Source: Streptomyces leeuwenhoekii (GTDB taxonomy: Bacteria > Actinomycetota > Actinomycetes > Streptomycetales > Streptomycetaceae). Taken from it: 64,000 nt of DNA. Location of the stretch: assembly GCF_001013905.1 (NCBI RefSeq), contig NZ_LN831790.1, positions 4,292,001 to 4,356,000 of the forward strand. The letters run 5' to 3'. Numbering within the stretch: position 1 is the first letter of the stretch; each line of letters opens with the position of its first letter. Both the position numbers and the translations under genes were made by a program. The notes under the pieces are model-generated. The model searched no databases and was not told the DNA's origin. It saw only the letters and a program-made list of their open reading frames with translations. Below, piece after piece: positions 19,272-27,573 of the stretch.

Positions 19272-20131
19272 CTACTCCGGCCGGGCCTCCGGACCGCCGG
19301 AGTCCGGGCTGGTGTAGTCGGGGCTCGTGAAGCTCGGGCGGTGCCCCGCGGCCGGGCTGTCGCCGGGCTGGTGAAGCCGGGGCGGTCGTAGCCGAGGGCC
19401 GGCATACGGCTGGCCGGCACCGACGGTGCCGTACGCGGTGGAGCGCCCGCCGTTCCCGAGTCGGAGAGGGCGTCGCGCAGGAAGGGCAGAACGCGGCGTG
19501 TCAGCAGGGCGTCACGCCAAGCCTCGCGGGCCTCGGCCACCTCCCGGCTCAGCTCCCGGTACCGTCCGGCTTCGGCGGAGGGGCGGTTGCGCAGGGCGGT
19601 GATCAGCAGCCCCGCGGCGGCGACGAGGATCGCGGCCGCGGCGAGGGCACCGAACACCCAGCCGGTGGTGAGCAGGGTCCGGGCGAACGCCCGCTCCGGG
19701 TCGAGCATTCGCAGGACGTACCCCACGAGCAGGAAGAACACCGCCGCGGTCCCGGCCAGGACGGGCGCCAGGACCGCGACGACGGCGACGGCGCCCGCGC
19801 CGGCGGTCTCGACGGCCTCCTCCACGGTGGCGGCCGGCCCCGTCACCCTCGGACCTGGCGCGGTGGAGCCGGAGTCGGAGGCGGCCGGAACCGGTGCCGC
19901 CGGCTGCCGCAGTCCCTCGCGGAACCTGATGCAGTGCTGGTATTCGGTCGCGGCGGCGGTCGTGATGAGGGCGGTGGCGTCGAGCGCCAGCGTGCGCAGT
20001 TGCCCCGGATCGAGCCGCTGTCCGAGGCCGGACAGTTCCGTACGGTGTGGTGCCAGCCGCAGCGCCTCGTCGAGGATCCGCTCGTACTCTTGCCGGGCCT
20101 CGCTCAACAGCTGCTACGGGACGCTGTTCAT
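19272..20131 (-). pseudogene. Membrane protein gene with early stop and frameshift
   Basis: Encodes a cytoplasmic N-terminal helix region (LSEARQEYERILDEALRL...), two TM segments and a coiled tail (YRELSREVAEAREAWRDALL). Two lesions are visible. First, ATG 20131 has a good GGGGG ribosome site but its frame meets TAG at codon 6 (MNSVP-stop-QLLSEARQ); reading can only resume from CTG/TTG at 20110/20107. Second, near 19363-19367 the frame shifts: in the alternate frame the tail reads GDSPAAGHRPSFTSPDYTSPD... and stops at TAG 19274-19272, while the unshifted frame runs on as basic junk to 18893 inside thiC. Either a decaying gene or sequencing error. Function unknown. Confidence 0.6.
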
Positions 20132-20339
20132 GTGCATCCCCCGATGCCCCGTAGGGCTTGGGGCTCGGCACGCCGACGAGCCGTCGGGTAGAACGGAGGG
20201 GAGCCTGCTACGGATAGGCCGATGGTAGAGCCGCGAGGCGCGCGGTGACAGGGGGGTTTACGGAAATGGGGGTCGCCGCGCACGGGAGATTCCGCGCCGG
20301 GCTGCACCGATGCCGGGAAGAAGACCGGAGGGCGAACGC

Positions 20340-21416
20340 TCAGTCGAGCAGCGGGAGTTGCTGGACCAGCAGCTTTCCGGCCATGGTCACGCCGCCGTCC
20401 ATCGCGATGGCGAGCCCGTCGGCGTACACGTGCGGGCCCTCGACCACGGGGCCGGAGCTGTCCTCCCCGTCCTCGGAGCCGACCTCGCCCAGCAGGTAGG
20501 GAATGGGGCTGTGGCCGTGGACGATGCGGTTGCCGCCGTAGGCGTCAAGCAGCTTGCGGACCGCGTCGGCGCCCCCCTCGTCCCGGAAGGAGAACCGCTT
20601 GGTGAACTTGCGGAACAGGTCCCACACCTCGTCCGCGTCGTTGCGCGTGAGCGTCTCGTGGACCGTGTCGTTGACCTCTTCGATGGAGCGGCCGTAGTCG
20701 AGGTAGGCGGTGGTGTCGGAGTGGACCAGCAGATGGCCGTCCACCTCCTCCAGGGCGTCGAGCCGGGCCATCCACTGCAGGTGGTGGTCCTGGAGACGGT
20801 CCATGTCGGTCTTCTGGCCGCCGTTGAGCAGCCAGGCCGCCTGGAAGGTGGCGGTGCCGGCCCCGGAGTTCACGGGCGTGTCGCCGAACCGCTTGGCGCC
20901 CAGGAGCAGCAGCTCGTGGTTGCCCATGAGGGCCTTGCAGTAGCCGCCGGCCGCGGCGGCCTCGGCGGACAGCCGCATGACGAGGTCGATGACGCCGATG
21001 CCGTCCGGGCCGCGGTCGGTGAAGTCGCCGAGGAACCACAGCCGGGCGGTGCCGGCACACCAGTGGCCCGCGGCGTCGATGAGGCCCTGGCCCTGCAGCG
21101 CGGCCACCAGCTCGTCCAGGTAGCCGTGCACATCGCCGACGACGTACAGCGGACCCGGGCCCGCCGGGGGCTGGGGAGCGGGCGCGGCGGCGGGGTCGAC
21201 GGGCACCTGCGGCGTGGCGCCCGGATCGATCACCGTCAGGTCGCGCTCGGTGGGCGTGTACCCGTCGGGGTAGGGCTCCTCCGGGGGTGGTGCGACATCG
21301 CCCGGGTGCGTGCCCTGGAGGTACGGACCGGACTCATGGACGTACGCGGGCACGCGGAAGTCGCGCAACGTCGCCGTCCGCTCCACCTCGGGTCCCTGAC
21401 CGGCCCCCTGAGTCAT
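20340..21416 (-). CDS. Metallophosphoesterase (calcineurin-like)
   Basis: 358-residue calcineurin-type phosphoesterase. The metal-ligand motifs appear in order: GDVHG (about residue 96), GDFTDRG (about 125), GNHE (about 160), and later H-containing VHSD and GHSP segments. The N-terminal 90 residues are a Pro-rich linker. The substrate is unknown; bis(5'-nucleosyl) tetraphosphatase-like or protein phosphatase roles are possible. ATG 21416 is chosen because GGAGGGG precedes it; an upstream ATG at 21497 is unlikely. The gene lies downstream of the damaged membrane-protein gene's start, in the same orientation. Confidence 0.9.
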   Translation of the reverse strand: MTQGAGQGPEVERTATLRDFRVPAYVHESGPYLQGTHPGDVAPPPEEPYPDGYTPTERDLTVIDPGATPQVPVDPAAAPAPQPPAGPGPLYVVGDVHGYLDELVAALQGQGLIDAAGHWCAGTARLWFLGDFTDRGPDGIGVIDLVMRLSAEAAAAGGYCKALMGNHELLLLGAKRFGDTPVNSGAGTATFQAAWLLNGGQKTDMDRLQDHHLQWMARLDALEEVDGHLLVHSDTTAYLDYGRSIEEVNDTVHETLTRNDADEVWDLFRKFTKRFSFRDEGGADAVRKLLDAYGGNRIVHGHSPIPYLLGEVGSEDGEDSSGPVVEGPHVYADGLAIAMDGGVTMAGKLLVQQLPLLD

Positions 21417-21733
21417 CGACCCCTCCACCATCGCGCCGCATCTGCACCGCTTCGGACTGCCTGGTCGCAGCGGCCCGCGGTGTCGTGGGCCCATCATAGG
21501 AATGCCGCTCGCGCCATGTGATGACCCCGGGGTGGTGAATCAGAGCAAGACTCCGGTTACCCGCGGCTTTCGCCCCGATTGGGACGGGCTTCGGCCGTCC
21601 CGCGACCGTCCGTTCCCCGCGTTTCTTCGCCTTCTTCCCGCGTCTCCTTCGCCTGTCCCCTGCGCGCCGGGCGTGTCCGGCACCGCCGCGCGGAGGAGGC
21701 ACCGGGGCTGCTCCGCGCGGCGGGCGGTGTCCG

Positions 21734-22846
21734 TCACTTCCCCTCGGACGACCGGGGCGCGCTGACCGTCGTCCGCGGTGCGCGGCGCTGCGACGACGTG
21801 CGCACGATCAGCTCGGTCGGTATGACCTGCTCGAGCGGCCGCTCGGACCCGACTCCCTCGATGGCGTCGATGAGCAGCTGCACCACGGCCGTGCCGATCC
21901 GGCGCGGCTTGAGCGAGAGGGTCGTGACGGGTGGCTCGGTGCTCGCGTACACGGTGGACTCGCTGCAGCAGACCAGCAGCAGGTCGTCGGGGACGCGCAG
22001 GCCGTAGCGGCGGGCGGCGGCCAGCAGGTCGGTGCCGTTGGGATCGAACAGGCCGTAGACGGCGTCGGGGCGGTCGGGGCGGGCGAGCAGCCGGTCGGCG
22101 GCGACGGCGCCCGCGCAGGGGTCGTGCGCCGGGTATGCCTCGTAGACGGGATCCTGGCCGACGCGCTCGCACCAGTGCAGGTAGGCGGTGGTCGACAGAT
22201 GGGTGTACGTGTCGGTCGTGGTGCCGGTGAGGAGGCCGATGCGGCGGGCACCGGCGGCGGCCAGGTGGTCGAGGATGTCGAGGACGGCGGCCTCGTGGTC
22301 GTTGTCGACCCAGGCGGTGACCGGGAGGGAGCCCGCCGGGCGGCCGTCGGAGACGACCGGCAGGCCCTGGCGGACCAGCTCGCTGACGACCGGGTCCTGG
22401 TCGGAGGGGTCGATGACGACCGTGCCGTCCAGGGCGACGTTGGACCAGACGTCGTGGCGGGAGGTCGCGGGCAGGATGACGAGCGCGTAACCGCGGGCGA
22501 GCGCGGCGGAGGTGGCGGCGCGCGCCATTTCGGCGAAATAGGCGAATTCGGTGAAGGTGAAAGGTTCATCCCCGTACGTCGTGACGGTCAGGCCGATGAG
22601 ACCCGACTTGCCGGTCCGGAGCGTACGGGCGGCGGCTGAGGGGCGGTAGCCCAGCCGGTCGGCGACCTCGCGGACGTGGCGGCGGGTGGCGTCCGGGAGC
22701 CGGCCCTTGCCGTTGAGGGCGTCGGAGACGGTCGTGATGGAGACTCCGGCGGCGGCAGCCACATCTCTGATGCCTGCCCGGCCCGGCCGGCTGCCTCGGC
22801 GTGAGGTTTCCGCGCGGCTCACCTGGTGCTTCCCTGCTGCTGTCAT
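21734..22846 (-). CDS. LacI family transcriptional regulator
   Basis: 370-residue LacI/GalR repressor. The HTH and hinge are at about residues 25-75 (GIRDVAAAAGVSITTVSDALNGKGRLPDATRRHVREVADRLGYRPSAAARTLR), followed by a periplasmic-binding-protein-like effector domain. There is no sugar-utilisation operon next to it, so the regulon cannot be inferred. A palindrome with arms ACGCAT/ATGCGT lies 41 bases upstream of its start (22887-22902) and may be its own operator. A basic N-terminal extension of about 22 residues precedes the HTH. Confidence 0.93.
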   Translation of the reverse strand: MTAAGKHQVSRAETSRRGSRPGRAGIRDVAAAAGVSITTVSDALNGKGRLPDATRRHVREVADRLGYRPSAAARTLRTGKSGLIGLTVTTYGDEPFTFTEFAYFAEMARAATSAALARGYALVILPATSRHDVWSNVALDGTVVIDPSDQDPVVSELVRQGLPVVSDGRPAGSLPVTAWVDNDHEAAVLDILDHLAAAGARRIGLLTGTTTDTYTHLSTTAYLHWCERVGQDPVYEAYPAHDPCAGAVAADRLLARPDRPDAVYGLFDPNGTDLLAAARRYGLRVPDDLLLVCCSESTVYASTEPPVTTLSLKPRRIGTAVVQLLIDAIEGVGSERPLEQVIPTELIVRTSSQRRAPRTTVSAPRSSEGK

Positions 22847-23295
22847 GGCGAGCCGATAGTAGGGCTCATGCGACGGGGTAGGGCGGACGCATATGCATGC
22901 GTTGACAGGTACGTTTCTGCATGATCAAAACATGCTAACTCCCTGGGAATCAAAGCCAGTTGTCGCCTGTGGGTCGATACGTGGCGTGTCGACGTACACG
23001 GTCCTGGCAGGTCGCTGATGGTTGGGAGCGGTCTCAACTCACCTGCATGGGCGATGCGCGCCAGGGCGCGAGCCACGGGCGCATAGATATATGTGTGGCG
23101 CGCCCCCTCGATGTGCTCCCCCTGTCGCACTCCTTCGTGCGCTGATGCCTCGGGCCCGGGCGTGCGAAGGGCCGACGGGGCCGCCCGGCGTCGAGAGGGG
23201 AGAGCGGACTGGGGTCCGCGCACCTGTACGCATGGGCATCGAATCCTCATAGGGTGAGGAGCATTCGATGCCGGGTGGTCACAAGGAGGACTGCG
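22847..23295. promoter_or_regulatory. 449-base divergent intergenic region between the LacI regulator and hisC
   Basis: No gene seen. The LacI-proximal end holds the palindrome ACGCAT-ATGC-ATGCGT (22887-22902), overlapping a TTGACA hexamer at 22902-22907. The rest is AT-richer than its surroundings around 22915-22965. The hisC ribosome site AGGAGG is at 23284-23289. I could not place a convincing -10 element. Confidence 0.4.
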
Positions 23296-24375
23296 GTGAG
23301 CGAGACGAGCCCCAAGCTGCGCGCTGAGCTGGAGGGTATCCCCACCTACAAGCCGGGCAAGCCCGCCGCGGCCGGCGGCCCGGTGGCCTACAAGCTGTCC
23401 TCCAACGAGAACCCCTATCCGCCGCTGCCCGGCGTGATGGAGACCGTGACGGCCGCGGCCTGCTCGTTCAACCGCTATCCCGACATGGCCTGTACGGGCC
23501 TGATGGAGGAGCTGTCCGAACGGTTCGGGGTGCCGGTCTCCCACCTGGCCACCGGCACCGGTTCGGTCGGGGTGGCGCAGCAGCTCGTCCAGGCGACGTC
23601 CGGCCCCGGCGACGAGGTCATCTACGCTTGGCGGTCCTTCGAGGCGTACCCGATCATCACGCAGATCAGCGGTGCACGGTCGGTGCAGGTGCCGCTGACC
23701 CCGGGGGACGTGCACGACCTGGACGCCATGGCCGACGCCATCACCGACCGCACCCGGCTGATCTTCGTCTGCAACCCGAACAACCCGACCGGCACGGTGG
23801 TGCGGCGGGCCGAGCTGGAGCGGTTCCTCGACCGGGTGCCCGGCGATGTGCTGGTGGTGCTCGACGAGGCATACCGCGAGTTCATCCGCGACCCCGAGGT
23901 GCCCGACGGTGTCGAGTTCTACCGTGAGCGGCCCAACGTCTGTGTGCTGCGGACCTTCTCGAAGGCTTACGGTCTCGCCGGGCTGCGTGTGGGCTTCGCG
24001 ATCGCCCACGAGCCGGTGGCGGCGGCGCTGCGCAAGACGGCGGTGCCGTTCGGCGTGAGCCAACTCGCGCAGGAGGCGGCGATCGCCTCCCTGCGTGCCG
24101 AGGACGAGCTGCTGGGCCGGGTCGGCTCGCTGGTGTGCGAGCGCACGCGCGTGGTCGACGCGCTGCGCGGCCAGGGCTGGACGGTACCGGACACCCAGGC
24201 GAACTTCGTGTGGCTGCGCCTGGGGGAGCGCACGGTCGCGTTCGCGGAGGCGTGCGAGCGGGCCGGTGTGGTCATCCGTCCGTTCCCGGGGGAGGGTGTC
24301 CGGGTCACGGTCGGGGAGAACGAGGCGAACGACATCTTCCTGAGGGTGGCGGAAGAGTTCCGCAAGGAGGCGTAA
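23296..24375 (+). CDS. hisC2: Histidinol-phosphate / aromatic aminotransferase
   Basis: PLP-dependent class I/II aminotransferase of 359 residues, HisC/Pat type. It shows [17 protein letters not shown] at the N-terminus, the NPNNPTG motif (about residues 158-164), DEAYREF, and the PLP lysine in [14 protein letters not shown] (near residue 223). GTG 23296 is preceded by AGGAGG. It lies alone rather than in a his operon, and many actinomycetes keep a second copy of this kind that acts on histidinol phosphate or aromatic 2-oxo acids; which substrate applies here is not resolved. The next gene on this strand is cydA. Confidence 0.9.
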   Translation: MSETSPKLRAELEGIPTYKPGKPAAAGGPVAYKLSSNENPYPPLPGVMETVTAAACSFNRYPDMACTGLMEELSERFGVPVSHLATGTGSVGVAQQLVQATSGPGDEVIYAWRSFEAYPIITQISGARSVQVPLTPGDVHDLDAMADAITDRTRLIFVCNPNNPTGTVVRRAELERFLDRVPGDVLVVLDEAYREFIRDPEVPDGVEFYRERPNVCVLRTFSKAYGLAGLRVGFAIAHEPVAAALRKTAVPFGVSQLAQEAAIASLRAEDELLGRVGSLVCERTRVVDALRGQGWTVPDTQANFVWLRLGERTVAFAEACERAGVVIRPFPGEGVRVTVGENEANDIFLRVAEEFRKEA

Positions 24376-24394
24376 CCGTCGGGCGGCCGGTGCG

Positions 24395-24790
24395 TCAGGC
24401 GCCGGCCGCTTCGACGCGTACCGGGTCGCCGTCGCGGACCGTCGCCAGCAGGCGGGGGTCTCCGTCGAGGCGGCCCAGCACGTTGCAGGGGCTCGCGAGG
24501 CGGCATTCATCGCCCCGCGAGACCGGGGTGGGCCCGTAGGGAAGGGCCAGTGCGTCGCCCTCGGTCCAGAAGGCGACCGTGCCCGGCTCGACGACCTGCC
24601 GGGCGTCCGTTTCACGTGAAACCGACACTCCCGTATCGAAATACACCTCCTCGCCCCAGGTCCGGGCGGTGGAGGTGAGCGGCAGCGCCTTGCGGAGGGC
24701 CTGCGCCGTGGGGGTGTCGTCGAGGGTCGCGGTGAGGTGCCCCGCGGGCCATGAGATCCGTATCTGCGACTGCTGTCCCTGTGTGTCCAT
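24395..24790 (-). CDS. Cyclophilin-like fold protein (PF04126/TM1367 type) with an embedded parS
   Basis: 131-residue small protein; the pattern RISWPAGHLTATLDDTPTAQALRKALPL ... GEEVYFDTG ... GDALALPYGPTPVS matches the cyclophilin-like DUF family typified by TM1367. Function unknown. Codons for VSRET (about residues 57-61) are exactly a perfect ParB site (24609-24622), so the protein has apparently absorbed the site in a surface loop. It is divergent from cydA, with a TTCAACA/TGTTGAA dyad just upstream of its ATG. Confidence 0.82.
   Translation of the reverse strand: MDTQGQQSQIRISWPAGHLTATLDDTPTAQALRKALPLTSTARTWGEEVYFDTGVSVSRETDARQVVEPGTVAFWTEGDALALPYGPTPVSRGDECRLASPCNVLGRLDGDPRLLATVRDGDPVRVEAAGA
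24609..24622. other. parS: ParB binding site parS (perfect 14-mer), inside a coding sequence
   Basis: GTTTCACGTGAAAC lies within the cyclophilin-like protein gene, read as Val-Ser-Arg-Glu-Thr on the coding strand. Confidence 0.93.
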
Positions 24791-24798
24791 GCGGCGAA

Positions 24799-24815
24799 TT
24801 CAACAAGATGTTGAA
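24799..24815. promoter_or_regulatory. Perfect palindrome upstream of the cyclophilin-like gene
   Basis: TTCAACA (24799-24805), a 3-base centre, and TGTTGAA (24809-24815), partly extended by GAA/TTC flanks. It lies 9 bases upstream of the minus-strand ATG and 178 bases before cydA. The binding protein is unknown. Confidence 0.45.
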
Positions 24816-24892
24816 ATTCCCGCCAAGGGGGTTGACGTCACACCGGACCCCCCTTCCAGCGTCGAAAAGCTGTAGGTCATAATTGCTTGTGA

Positions 24893-24910
24893 ATGTGAAC
24901 GCGTTCACAA
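24893..24910. promoter_or_regulatory. Rex operator (ROP) of the cyd operon
   Basis: ATGTGAACGCGTTCACAA matches the Streptomyces Rex consensus TTGTGAA-N4-TTCACAA at all but the first base. Rex is the NADH/NAD+ sensing repressor known to control cydABCD in S. coelicolor. The site lies 83 bases before the cydA start. A half-repeat TTGTGAA (24887-24893) precedes it. Confidence 0.9.
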
Positions 24911-24992
24911 GCGTGTCTGGTAGCTCCCGAGATGGGTGTGACATACACGCACAAACTGCCGCTGACCACGGCGATGTAAGGAGAGCGACGAC

Positions 24993-26498
24993 GTGGACAT
25001 GGCTTTGGCGCCGGAGACTCTGGCGCGCTGGCAGTTCGGTATCACCACCGTCTACCACTTCCTCTTCGTCCCCCTGACGATCTCGCTGGCCGCCCTGACA
25101 GCCGGACTGCAGACCGCCTGGGTGCGGACGGAGAAGGAGAAGTACCTCAGGGCGACCAAGTTCTGGGGCAAGCTGTTCCTGATCAACATCGCCATGGGCG
25201 TGGTCACGGGCATCGTGCAGGAGTTCCAGTTCGGCATGAACTGGTCGGACTACTCCCGCTTCGTCGGTGACGTCTTCGGCGCGCCGCTCGCCTTCGAGGC
25301 GCTGATCGCCTTCTTCTTCGAGTCCACCTTCATCGGGCTGTGGATCTTCGGCTGGGACAAGCTGCCGAAGAAGATCCACCTGGCCTGCATCTGGATGGTC
25401 TCGATCGGCACGCTGCTGTCGGCGTACTTCATCCTCGCGGCCAACTCGTGGATGCAGCACCCGGTGGGCTACCGGATCAACGAGGAGAAGGGGCGGGCCG
25501 AGCTCACCGACTTCTGGGCCGTCCTCACCCAGAACACCACGCTCAACCAGGTCTTCCACAGCTTCTCGGCGGCCTTCCTCACGGGTGGCGCCTTCATGGT
25601 GGGCATCGCCGCCTTCCACCTGATGCGCAAGAAGCACATCCCGGTGATGCGGACCTCGCTCCGGCTCGGCCTGGTCACCCTGGCGGTCGGCGGTCTGCTC
25701 ACCGCGGTCAGCGGCGACACGCTCGGCAAGGTCATGTACGAGCAGCAGCCGATGAAGATGGCCGCGGCCGAGGCGCTGTGGGACGGCGAGAAGCCCGCGC
25801 CCTTCTCCGTCTTCGCCTACGGGGACGTCGACGAGGGGCACAACACGGTCGCCCTGGAGATCCCCGGTCTCCTGTCCTTCCTCGCGCACAGCGACTTCGA
25901 GTCGTACGTGCCGGGTATCAACGACACCAACGAGGCCCTCCAGGAGAAGTTCGGGCCCGGTGACTACAAGCCCATCGTCCCCGTCGCCTACTGGGGCTTC
26001 CGGTGGATGATCGGCTTCGGCATGGCGTCCTTCTCCCTCGGACTGCTCGGGCTGTGGCTCACCCGTAAGAAGTTCCTGTTGCCCGCAGCGTGGCGCACGG
26101 GGGAGGACGAGGTGCCGCACCTGGTGCTGCTGAAGAAGCCGCTCGGGGCGAGGCTCACCCGCCTGTACTGGCTGCTGGCGCTGTGGACGATGGGCTTTCC
26201 GCTGATCGCCAACTCGTGGGGGTGGATCTTCACCGAGATGGGCCGTCAGCCGTGGGTCGTCTACGGCCTGTTCCAGACCCGCGACGCGGTCTCCCCCGGT
26301 GTCTCCACCGCCGAGGTCCTCACTTCGATGATCGCCTTCACCCTGCTCTACGCGATCCTCGCCGTCATCGAGGTCAAGCTGCTGGTCAAGTACGTCAAGG
26401 CCGGACCGCCCGAGCTGACCGAGGCCGACCTCAACCCGCCCACGAAGATCGGCGGCGACCTCCGTGACGCCGACAAGCCGATGGCCTTCTCGTACTAG
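24993..26498 (+). CDS. cydA: Cytochrome bd ubiquinol/menaquinol oxidase subunit I
   Basis: Heme-carrying subunit of the bd-type terminal oxidase; oxidises menaquinol and reduces O2 at low oxygen. 501 residues, about nine TM helices. It starts with the typical LARWQFGITTVYHFLFVPLTISLA, containing the conserved heme-ligand His near residue 19. The Q-loop region (about 245-330) is of the short type. The GTG start has GGAGAG 9 bases upstream. It is the first gene of cydA-cydB-cydDC, under a near-perfect Rex operator, so it is expected to be induced when NADH/NAD+ rises. Confidence 0.97.
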   Translation: MDMALAPETLARWQFGITTVYHFLFVPLTISLAALTAGLQTAWVRTEKEKYLRATKFWGKLFLINIAMGVVTGIVQEFQFGMNWSDYSRFVGDVFGAPLAFEALIAFFFESTFIGLWIFGWDKLPKKIHLACIWMVSIGTLLSAYFILAANSWMQHPVGYRINEEKGRAELTDFWAVLTQNTTLNQVFHSFSAAFLTGGAFMVGIAAFHLMRKKHIPVMRTSLRLGLVTLAVGGLLTAVSGDTLGKVMYEQQPMKMAAAEALWDGEKPAPFSVFAYGDVDEGHNTVALEIPGLLSFLAHSDFESYVPGINDTNEALQEKFGPGDYKPIVPVAYWGFRWMIGFGMASFSLGLLGLWLTRKKFLLPAAWRTGEDEVPHLVLLKKPLGARLTRLYWLLALWTMGFPLIANSWGWIFTEMGRQPWVVYGLFQTRDAVSPGVSTAEVLTSMIAFTLLYAILAVIEVKLLVKYVKAGPPELTEADLNPPTKIGGDLRDADKPMAFSY

Positions 26499-26518
26499 GC
26501 CGAGGGAGCTGCACAGTC

Positions 26519-27523
26519 ATGGAACTGCACGACGTCTGGTTCGTCCTGATCGCCGTCCTGTGGACCGGCTACTTCTTCCTGGAGGGCTTCGACTTCGGAG
26601 TCGGCGTCCTCACCAAGCTGCTCGCCCGCGACCGGCCCGAGAAGCGGGTGCTGATCAACACCATCGGCCCGGTCTGGGACGGCAACGAGGTGTGGCTGCT
26701 CACGGCGGCCGGCGCGACGTTCGCCGCCTTCCCCGAGTGGTACGCCACACTGTTCTCCGGGTTCTATCTGCCCCTGCTGGTCATCCTGCTCTGCCTGATC
26801 GTCCGGGGTGTCGCCTTCGAGTACCGGGTGAAGCGGCCGGAGGAGAACTGGCAGCGCAACTGGGAGACCGCGATCTTCTGGACCTCGCTCATCCCGGCGT
26901 TCCTGTGGGGCGTGGCCTTCGGCAACATCGTCCGGGGTGTGAAGATCGACCGCGAGCTGGAGTACGTGGGCAGCGTCTGGGACCTGTTCAATCCGTACGC
27001 GCTGCTCGGCGGCCTGGTGACGCTGACCCTGTTCACCTTCCACGGGACGGTGTTCGCGGCGCTCAAGACCGTCGGGGAGATCCGGGAGCGGGCGCGTGCG
27101 CTGGCCCTGCGCGTCGGCCTGGTCACGGCGGTGCTCGCGGTGCTGTTCCTGCTGTGGACGCAGATCGACAGCGGTGACGGCAAGAGTCTGGTGGCGCTGG
27201 TGGTGGCCGTCGCCGCGCTGGTCGTGGCCCTGATGGCCAACCAGGCCGGCCGTGAGGGATGGTCCTTCGCCCTCTCCGGCGTCACGATCGTGGCCACCGT
27301 GGCGATGTTCTTCCTGACGCTCTTCCCGAACGTCATGCCCTCCACGCTCGACGCGGACTGGAGTCTGACCGTCACCAACGCATCGTCCAGTCCCTACACC
27401 CTGAAGATCATGACCTGGCTCGCGGCGATCGCCACGCCGGTCGTCCTGCTCTACCAGGGGTGGACCTACTGGGTCTTCCGCAAGCGCATCGGCACCCAGC
27501 ACCTCGCCGACGCCGCGCACTGA
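26519..27523 (+). CDS. cydB: Cytochrome bd oxidase subunit II
   Basis: 334-residue membrane partner of CydA with about eight TM helices. It opens with LHDVWFVLIAVLWTGYFFLEGFDFGVGVL, the CydB signature with the conserved W and GFDFG, and includes VWDGNEVWLLTAAGA near residue 57. It begins 20 bases after the cydA stop with GAGGGAG upstream, so it is translated from the same transcript. A hairpin (27532-27561) lies between it and cydDC and may reduce readthrough. Confidence 0.97.
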   Translation: MELHDVWFVLIAVLWTGYFFLEGFDFGVGVLTKLLARDRPEKRVLINTIGPVWDGNEVWLLTAAGATFAAFPEWYATLFSGFYLPLLVILLCLIVRGVAFEYRVKRPEENWQRNWETAIFWTSLIPAFLWGVAFGNIVRGVKIDRELEYVGSVWDLFNPYALLGGLVTLTLFTFHGTVFAALKTVGEIRERARALALRVGLVTAVLAVLFLLWTQIDSGDGKSLVALVVAVAALVVALMANQAGREGWSFALSGVTIVATVAMFFLTLFPNVMPSTLDADWSLTVTNASSSPYTLKIMTWLAAIATPVVLLYQGWTYWVFRKRIGTQHLADAAH

Positions 27524-27531
27524 GTCCGTCA

Positions 27532-27561
27532 GGGGGTGTGTTCCACGTGGCACACACCCCC
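27532..27561 (+). terminator. Hairpin between cydB and cydDC, overlapping a degenerate parS
   Basis: GGGGGTGTG (27532-27540) pairs with CACACCCCC (27553-27561). The 12-base loop region TTCCACGTGGCA is itself dyadic and resembles parS (GTTCCACGTGGCAC, three mismatches). It could be an attenuator or partial terminator inside the cyd operon. Confidence 0.5.
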
Positions 27562-27573
27562 GGGCCGAAGGGC

